From Chara braunii (taxonomy: Eukaryota > Streptophyta > Charophyceae > Charales > Characeae), in NCBI GenBank assembly GCA_003427395.1, contig BFEA01000684.1, positions 186,398 to 206,864 of the forward strand: a stretch of DNA of 20,467 nt. Reading direction: 5' to 3'. Each line of letters opens with the position of its first letter. Position 1 is the first letter of the stretch. Below the pieces are notes generated by a model that was given only the letters and a program-made list of their open reading frames with translations, had not been told where the DNA came from and made no database searches. The position numbers and the translations under genes were made by a program. Below, in pieces: positions 18,201-20,467 of the stretch.

Positions 18201-18428
18201 ATGTTCTATTCAGGGGAAGAGGCAGAAGTATATGCTTTTGCGCAGAAAAAAAAACCCATGGAGTTTCTGACTTCCCTGGATGTTCTGTCTGTCTGCCTGT
18301 CTTCGTTCCAGGTTTATGGGTCTCTGAAGCTTGCTATCCATGTGTTGGAGCTGAGGAACTCGTCCATTCGGATTGATGGCGGTTTCATTGGTGTTTCGAC
18401 CATGGAAGTAAATCGGTTACAACTGGAG
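10057..18428 (+). CDS. Plant glycine-rich protein (At5g11700/At5g47020/At4g32920 family), four internal exons
   Basis: Exons 10057-10172, 11146-11354, 12487-12606 and 18312-18428 join in frame (562 bases, 187 residues). All introns are GT-AG, of 973, 1132 and 5705 bases. The encoded order matches the middle of a family of large plant proteins of more than 1000 residues: a Gly-rich stretch, GCPQNSGSPGT, FPNRPLYSNF, LWSRVQ, SDLELVA, VYGSLKL, IRIDGG. Family members are predicted secreted or membrane proteins with repeated glycine-rich segments; their biochemical role is not established. No start or stop lies in these exons, so the gene continues on both sides; about 450 residues are expected upstream by comparison with Arabidopsis (from memory). 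Phases agree at every junction and there are no internal stops, so the gene appears intact here. Similarity to land plants is moderate, which suits an algal or early-diverging streptophyte. Confidence 0.85.
10326..10348. repeat. (GA)n microsatellite
   Basis: About eleven GA repeats in the first intron, after a cluster of short GGGACTGG-type direct repeats at 10186-10265. Confidence 0.85.
10746..10917. mobile_element. Foldback element, family A copy 5, in the first intron
   Basis: The left end AGACCACCGGTACACGGCC is inverse to the right end GGCCGTGCGGTGGCGGTTT with a small gap. It contains TTGGCCACGGGC, GGAAATTTATCAGCG and CTGCAAGACTGGGGC, in family A order. It is spliced out with the intron. 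Confidence 0.75.
11146..11354 (+). CDS. Exon b: conserved GCPQNSG...LWSRVQ segment
   Basis: Starts after GCGCATAG with two bases that complete the Gly codon left by exon a, which confirms the junction, and ends at CAG before GTACCC in phase 0. The peptide has GGSLGCPQNSGSPGTVFN, then LYEFPNRPLYSNFSV and LSLWSRVQ. These correspond to GCPDNSGAAGTLYD, LLEFPFQPLWTNVYI and LLWSRVQ in Arabidopsis. This is the best conserved exon and the surest anchor for the gene. Confidence 0.92.
11389..12290. repeat. Degenerate intronic tandem repeat, about six copies
   Basis: The unit has the form (A)AAGT(A/C)AAAGACA(T/C)G(T/A)TTGC, GG(G/T)TATG(T)CGAGGG, TTGATTGCTGCTGCT and a CCTTTTCTTT tract. Copies begin near 11485, 11605, 11750, 11855 and 12115, with a partial copy at 11400. 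Spacings vary from about 105 to 145 bases except for one longer gap. Frames across it are not conserved. Confidence 0.75.
12205..12260. repeat. (TC)n microsatellite
   Basis: About 27 TC repeats, some 230 bases upstream of exon c inside the second intron. The pyrimidine strand is on the sense side. Confidence 0.95.
12487..12606 (+). CDS. Exon c: VREHIDL...ELVANGMQMCRSEME segment
   Basis: Follows TTAATAG and ends GAAATGGAG before GTAGTTTT; 40 codons, phase 0 at both ends. SDLELVANGMQMCRSEME aligns with S(E/V)FELLAEELLMSDSTIK of the family, and VREHIDLNGG with VQGQISLLGG. The middle is poorly conserved. Its 3' end is duplicated 204 bases downstream as a dead copy. Confidence 0.8.
12565..12771 (+). 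repeat. Tandem unit A: end of exon c plus start of its intron
   Basis: First of three related units. It comprises the last 42 bases of exon c, the true donor at 12607 and 160 bases of intron ending near TTGCCCCTGGCTT. Confidence 0.85.
12769..12810 (+). pseudogene. Duplicated, dead copy of the 3' end of exon c with decoy donor
   Basis: Lies 204 bases after the real exon end. CTAGCAAACGGGATGTAG parallels GTAGCAAATGGGATGCAG, but the Gln codon CAG has become TAG, an in-frame stop. The copy ends GTGCAG before GTAGTTTT, so the donor sequence is kept. No acceptor precedes it. If the spliceosome used this donor, the retained intron would introduce a stop. Confidence 0.8.
12811..13200. repeat. Tandem units B (remainder) and C of the exon-c-derived repeat
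   Basis: Unit B continues TTGTTGTTCTGTAC, CCTTGCAAATTGA, TCTCCTTGTTCT and TTGCCCGTGGCTT, with a poly-C expansion near 12944-12962. Unit C (from about 13058) keeps TTTGTGTACCTGTCT, TTGTTCTGTACAT, TTGCTTGCAG, TTGACCTGCC and CCTGGCTTGCC. Shared blocks between B and C are 218 bases apart. Confidence 0.8.
13538..13835. repeat. Intronic tandem repeat, three copies, about 75-110 bp apart
   Basis: GCAGTG(C/T)GC(C/A)GAGTC followed by GTTCTA(T/C)G(A/G)CATG and, in the later copies, GGTGCGAGTTT occurs at about 13543, 13651 and 13728. Short frames across it have no conserved product. Confidence 0.8.
14094..14262. repeat. Intronic repeat CAGATGCTTGCTTTCCAGT, three copies
   Basis: CAGATGCTTGCTTTCCAGT occurs near 14109, 14192 and 14234, with GATGCATCTGGATGTAATTG and similar forms between. 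A diverged relative lies at 3211-3262. Non-coding. Confidence 0.85.
14452..14576. mobile_element. Foldback element, family B copy 2
   Basis: Inverted arms of about 50 bases: ACGTTCCTTCACTTGAATAG and GGCCATTATGGCTGCAT on the left; ATGCAGCTATAATGACC and CTGTTCGGATGAAGACGTTA on the right. The loop is about 22 bases. The same blocks occur at 8407-8560. Confidence 0.75.
14585..14664 (-). mobile_element. tRNA(Leu/Ser)-derived SINE, copy 1
   Basis: On the minus strand GTGGCCGAATGGT contains a perfect A box (TGGCCGAATGG). About 45 bases later GAGTACAAATCCC is a near-perfect B box. The spacing fits a class II (long variable arm) tRNA. There is no acceptor stem, so this is a tRNA-derived repeat, not a tRNA gene. 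A second copy lies at 17470-17545. Confidence 0.65.
14665..15977. other. Intron interior, pyrimidine-rich then AT-rich, no gene seen
   Basis: A C/T-rich stretch runs from about 14690 to 14930. AATAAA occurs near 15038. A small GGGGCCC inverted pair (GAGGGGCCCTTTAAAAATTC and GGGCCCC) sits near 15177-15205. The 15540-15760 part is AT-rich. Frames here show no domain and no support as exons of the host gene, whose exons c and d are already contiguous at protein level. Confidence 0.5.
15978..16565. repeat. Intronic tandem repeat, three units of 164-178 bp with a nested 61-bp duplication
   Basis: TCCCA(C/T)(G/A)ATTG(C/T)TTG begins units at 15978, 16156 and 16320. Each continues with GG(T/T)(T/C)CACATTG(T/C)AGTC, GGAG(A/G)GATT, a CCCATGGAA block and TTTCCCATGCAGTATG or similar. 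In unit three, AAGCAGTGCGTG...CGATCCCCGC is itself duplicated at 16390 and 16451. Long frames result from repetition, not from a protein. Confidence 0.9.
16631..16973. repeat. Near-perfect tandem duplication, period 171 bp
   Basis: GCTTTGCTACATTGTGAAAT and all that follows to CCAACTACCGA at about 16800 is repeated from 16804 with only a few single-base changes. A distant third relative is at 17120-17175 (CAACAAAATTAGTGTTTCTT). Confidence 0.95.
17015..17545 (-). mobile_element. Two diverged copies of a tRNA-derived repeat, about 395 bp apart
   Basis: TATGGCCTCCTTT, CCGTCA(C/G)GATT, (T/A)TGACCTGT(T/G)CAAGAAC and GCAGCAAC or CAGCAACATGGG appear at 17024-17140 and 17420-17545. On the minus strand the right copy has TTGCTGAATGG (A-box-like) and AGCTCAAATCC (B-box-like), and its CAACATGGGATGGGT end matches CCACATGGGATGGGT of the 14585 copy. 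A (GT)n run lies between at 17312-17330. Confidence 0.6.
17592..17949. repeat. Tandem duplication, period 179 bp
   Basis: TAAAAATAGTATGTATG starts units at 17592 and 17771. Both continue GTACCTTAGACTGAAGGACG, ACCCAAATAC, GACGTGTGGTG, GGGCCTGGAAGTACGTTC. Small indels distinguish the units. Within the third intron. Confidence 0.93.
18312..18428 (+). CDS. Exon d: VYGSLKL...IRIDGG segment
   Basis: Follows CGTTCCAG and ends CTGGAG before GTATGTGT; 39 codons, phase 0 at both ends. VYGSLKLAIHVLELRNSSIR then IDGG aligns with VYGALRMTVKMFLMWNSELH then IDGG in Arabidopsis. In family members this follows exon c directly, so no exon is missing from the 5.7-kb intron. Confidence 0.88.
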
Positions 18429-18515
18429 GTATGTGTGTTCGTCGTTTGGGTTCGTCCTCTTCTTTGACAGCTGAATCAGGGCTTGCTCGAACGAAAACCT
18501 GTTAAAAAAAAAGTA

Positions 18516-18624
18516 AAAATTTGGACCGTTTCTGGATTTATGCGTGTAATCCGTGCACAGGGGCCATGCCAATCTCTTTTCTTCTCTGTATTGTTCCAAT
18601 TTGAACGGATGTGTCCCGAAGGAC
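18516..18624 (-). pseudogene. U6 snRNA pseudogene, antisense to the host gene
   Basis: On the minus strand the sequence runs GTCCTTCGGGACACATCC, AATTGGAACAATACAGAGAA, GGCATGGCCCCTG, ATTACACGCA and GGTCCAAATTTTT, in the order of plant U6 RNA. The ACAGAGA box is intact. Seven extra bases separate it from the catalytic region, where the AGC triad reads GGC. Other substitutions lie in the 3' half. A T run follows, as at Pol III terminators. No upstream sequence element of the RTCCCACATCG type was seen. The insertion and triad change argue for a pseudogene. Confidence 0.85.
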
Positions 18625-18633
18625 TACTCAATA

Positions 18634-18885
18634 CTAAAACTTTCGGGGGGTTATTTGTGCAAAATTAAGGGCAGATTCAGTTAAAAAAGTCCCTGTTGGA
18701 GAACGGCAGTTGTGTAGGTCAGTAGAGTGTTTTTCCATTTTCGGAGGAGAGGACTCGTGCTAAAACTTTCCTGGGTGTATTTGTGCAAAATTGAGGGCAA
18801 ATTCAGTCGAAAAATTTTCTCGTTGGCGAACTGCGGGTGTGTACGTCAGCAGAGTGTTTTCCATTTTTGGAGGCAATTTGGAGGA
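18634..18885. repeat. Tandem duplication, period about 126 bp
   Basis: CTAAAACTTTC starts units at 18634 and 18760. Both continue TTTGTGCAAAATT(A/G)AGGGCA, ATTCAGT, GTTGG and GTCAG(T/C)AGAGTGTTTT(T)CC. It adjoins the 5' side of the U6 pseudogene. Confidence 0.9.
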
Positions 18886-19273
18886 GAGGAGTTGAGGAGC
18901 CGGAAGGATTATCATTCGGTGCTGCCATACATTTGTTACAGAAAAGACAAAAAAAAACATTGGTTCTCCTTCTTCCTACTCTTCCCTCCCTATCCCATCT
19001 CACACTTTGGGCCTCGCTCCACCACTAACGAAGTGTGCAAAATGAGAAAGAATTTTCCGCAAGAACATGGGAAGATGCACCGCCATTTTTTGTCGTTGTG
19101 CACGTGGTGAGTAGTTGAGCGGCGCCCTTGGTCTGTGCATAGTGAGATCGGAGAGGTCTCTTCTGTGCCTGGGCCCCTTCCACGTGCTGTGAGTGAGCGC
19201 AGGTCTGTGTTTATTGTCATTTTGCTGCAAAGTCAGGTCACGCGGCAAGGGTGCTCTATCTGATTCATTCACG
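18886..19273. other. Unassigned stretch, no gene seen
   Basis: No exon continuing the glycine-rich protein after IDGG...LQLE was recognised, nor any RNA gene. The next exon of the family (a LGVHGQGLL-like segment) must lie beyond the window. Confidence 0.4.
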
Positions 19274-19684
19274 GGACCCAGTAGCGTGGCACTTCATGGC
19301 CTACTAAATTAGTCATTGGTTTGTCATTCTTTTTTCTTCGATAACAAACACTGTGGCAGTCGGTGTCTGATTCGAGTCTTCTATTGGGCTAGATTGGGCT
19401 CCCTACCCCGTGTTCGGGATTCGTGGACTTCGCAGCATTGCTGACGGTGGTTCACCCGGGCGTGCATCGGACGGTGCGGGGCCCACTAGCGTGGCACTTC
19501 ATGCCGTAAATTAGTCATCGGTTTGTCATTCTTTTTTCTTTGGTGACAAACACTGTGGCAGTCGGAGTCTGACTCGAGTATTCGGCTGGGTTAGATTCTC
19601 TCTCCCCCCCCCCCCCTCTCCGTGTTCGTGATTCGTGGACCCTGCATTGCTGACGGTGGTTCACCCGGGTGTGCATCGGACGGT
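19274..19684. repeat. Tandem duplication, period 205 bp
   Basis: TAGCGTGGCACTTCATG starts at 19282 and 19487. Both units continue TTAGTCAT(T/C)GGTTTGTCATT, CAAACACTGTGGCAGTCGG, GATTCGTGGAC, CATTGCTGACGGTGGTTCAC and GTGCATCGGACGGTG. A poly-C expansion occurs only in the second unit. Confidence 0.93.
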
Positions 19685-19865
19685 GATGGTGAGTTTGCGT
19701 AGTTGGGTTCCAGCAGCTTACTGCTGGCTGTGAAGAGGTGAACGCTCTAATTTCGTAATGGTGAGCAACAAAATATGAAAGCTATTTTTTTTGTTGATAT
19801 ATATATGCAGGTTCTCTTTTATTGTCTTGGCATCTTAGTTGGTTGCTTCCTGTTGTTCAGCCTGT

Positions 19866-20393
19866 GTGAGGGGGCGGTGCTTTTATGTGGGAATTGTCAT
19901 CTGGGATTGTCTTTTATGTTTTTTGTCCCAGTAAGAATGGTTTACAAATGGGAATACCCACGTCTTGATGACGAATAAGGCCATCCGCTGTATATAGGTA
20001 TGTAATCTGGGATTTTTCTTTTTTTGCAGACAAGAGTTTTGTCCTGGGTGGTCTTGTCCCGTCATTTGGCCTGTGAAGGAGGGGCGGTGCTGGCATGTGG
20101 GACTTGTCATCTAGGATCCGTTTTTGGTGCTAATGCTTGTTGCCCCCTGTTTTGTTGTATTTGGCTGTTCCCTTCCTCTGTTCTTTGCCTCTTTGCCCTT
20201 TGGCTGTGTGCAAGTGGGTCGATATGACACACGGAGGTGGGGGCAGCCGCCGCTCAACCTACATCCATGTGGGCGGCCTTGTACGCAAGAGGTTCTGAAC
20301 AGGGGGAGTTGTAAGAAGGAAGATAAAAAAACGAATTATTTTTTTCTTCTTTTCTTCTGTTCTTTTCGCCTTTGCGCTCTGATATTCATGTGA

Positions 20394-20400
<7 letters not shown>
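19866..20400 (+). repeat. Dispersed repeat R1, copy d (long copy)
   Basis: Collinear with copy c. It has GGGCGGTGC at 19872 and 20082, TCTTGTCCCGTCATTTGGCC, TTGCCCTTTGGCTGTGTGC, GACACACGG, TGGGCGGCCTTGTACGCAAG, a T-rich tract and GCGCTCTGATATTCATGTGA. Two R1 copies in the same orientation thus lie near both ends of the window. Confidence 0.88.

Positions 20401-20458
<58 letters not shown>
20395..20458. repeat. (AT)n microsatellite
   Basis: About 31 TA repeats directly after the R1 tail GTGACGATATAT. Other R1 copies end in GTGACAATATAT at this point, so the tract probably grew from the R1 end. Confidence 0.97.
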
Positions 20459-20460
<2 letters not shown>

Positions 20461-20467
20461 CGGCCAA

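Noticed and set aside
18727-19110. 127-codon plus-strand frame after exon d
   Set aside because: It crosses a tandem duplication and shows no similarity to the expected next segment of the glycine-rich protein.
1-20467. CRISPR array, bacterial defence genes, phage genes or rRNA genes
   Set aside because: No regularly spaced repeats with unique spacers, no bacterial gene organisation and no rRNA sequence were seen; the tandem repeats have no spacer structure.

Overview
The window looks like nuclear DNA of a streptophyte (plant lineage) with a large, repeat-rich genome. A charophyte green alga of the Chara type is the best guess, but that is inference. The reasons are a recognisable plant-family gene split into short exons by introns of 1-6 kb, a plant-like U6 snRNA copy, GT-AG splice sites, many foldback (MITE-like) and tRNA-derived elements, and long homopolymers and microsatellites. 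No operons or bacterial-type genes were seen. Most of the open frames are chance frames in low-complexity or repeated DNA.

Layout. (1) 1-628: an uninterrupted frame for a Cys/His-rich protein with two tandem RING-finger-like units, open to the left edge. (2) 629-10056: about 9.4 kb with no convincing gene, built from repeats. These include a dispersed repeat called R1 here, two divergently oriented copies of a sequence with a type III hammerhead ribozyme signature, several foldback elements sharing the terminus AAACCACCAGTACA, other foldbacks, tandem repeats near 5.4-6.0 kb and 7.9-8.3 kb, and a GC-rich segment with a TATA box (6383-7810) that may be an LTR or a promoter. (3) 10057-18428: four exons of a homologue of the large plant glycine-rich protein family (Arabidopsis At5g11700, At5g47020, At4g32920), + strand. 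Splice phases agree, and the gene continues beyond both ends of the recognised exons. Its introns hold many tandem duplications, one of which copies the end of an exon together with its splice donor. (4) 18429-20467: the next intron or flank, with an antisense U6 snRNA pseudogene, two more tandem duplications, another R1 copy and an (AT)n tract.

The genes do not form an obvious functional unit. The main points of interest are the hammerhead-ribozyme-like pair, the duplicated exon end, the recurrence of unrelated tandem duplications with units of about 165-205 bp, and the tandem RING protein. Single unresolved bases (N) occur at about 315, 367, 856 and 2292.
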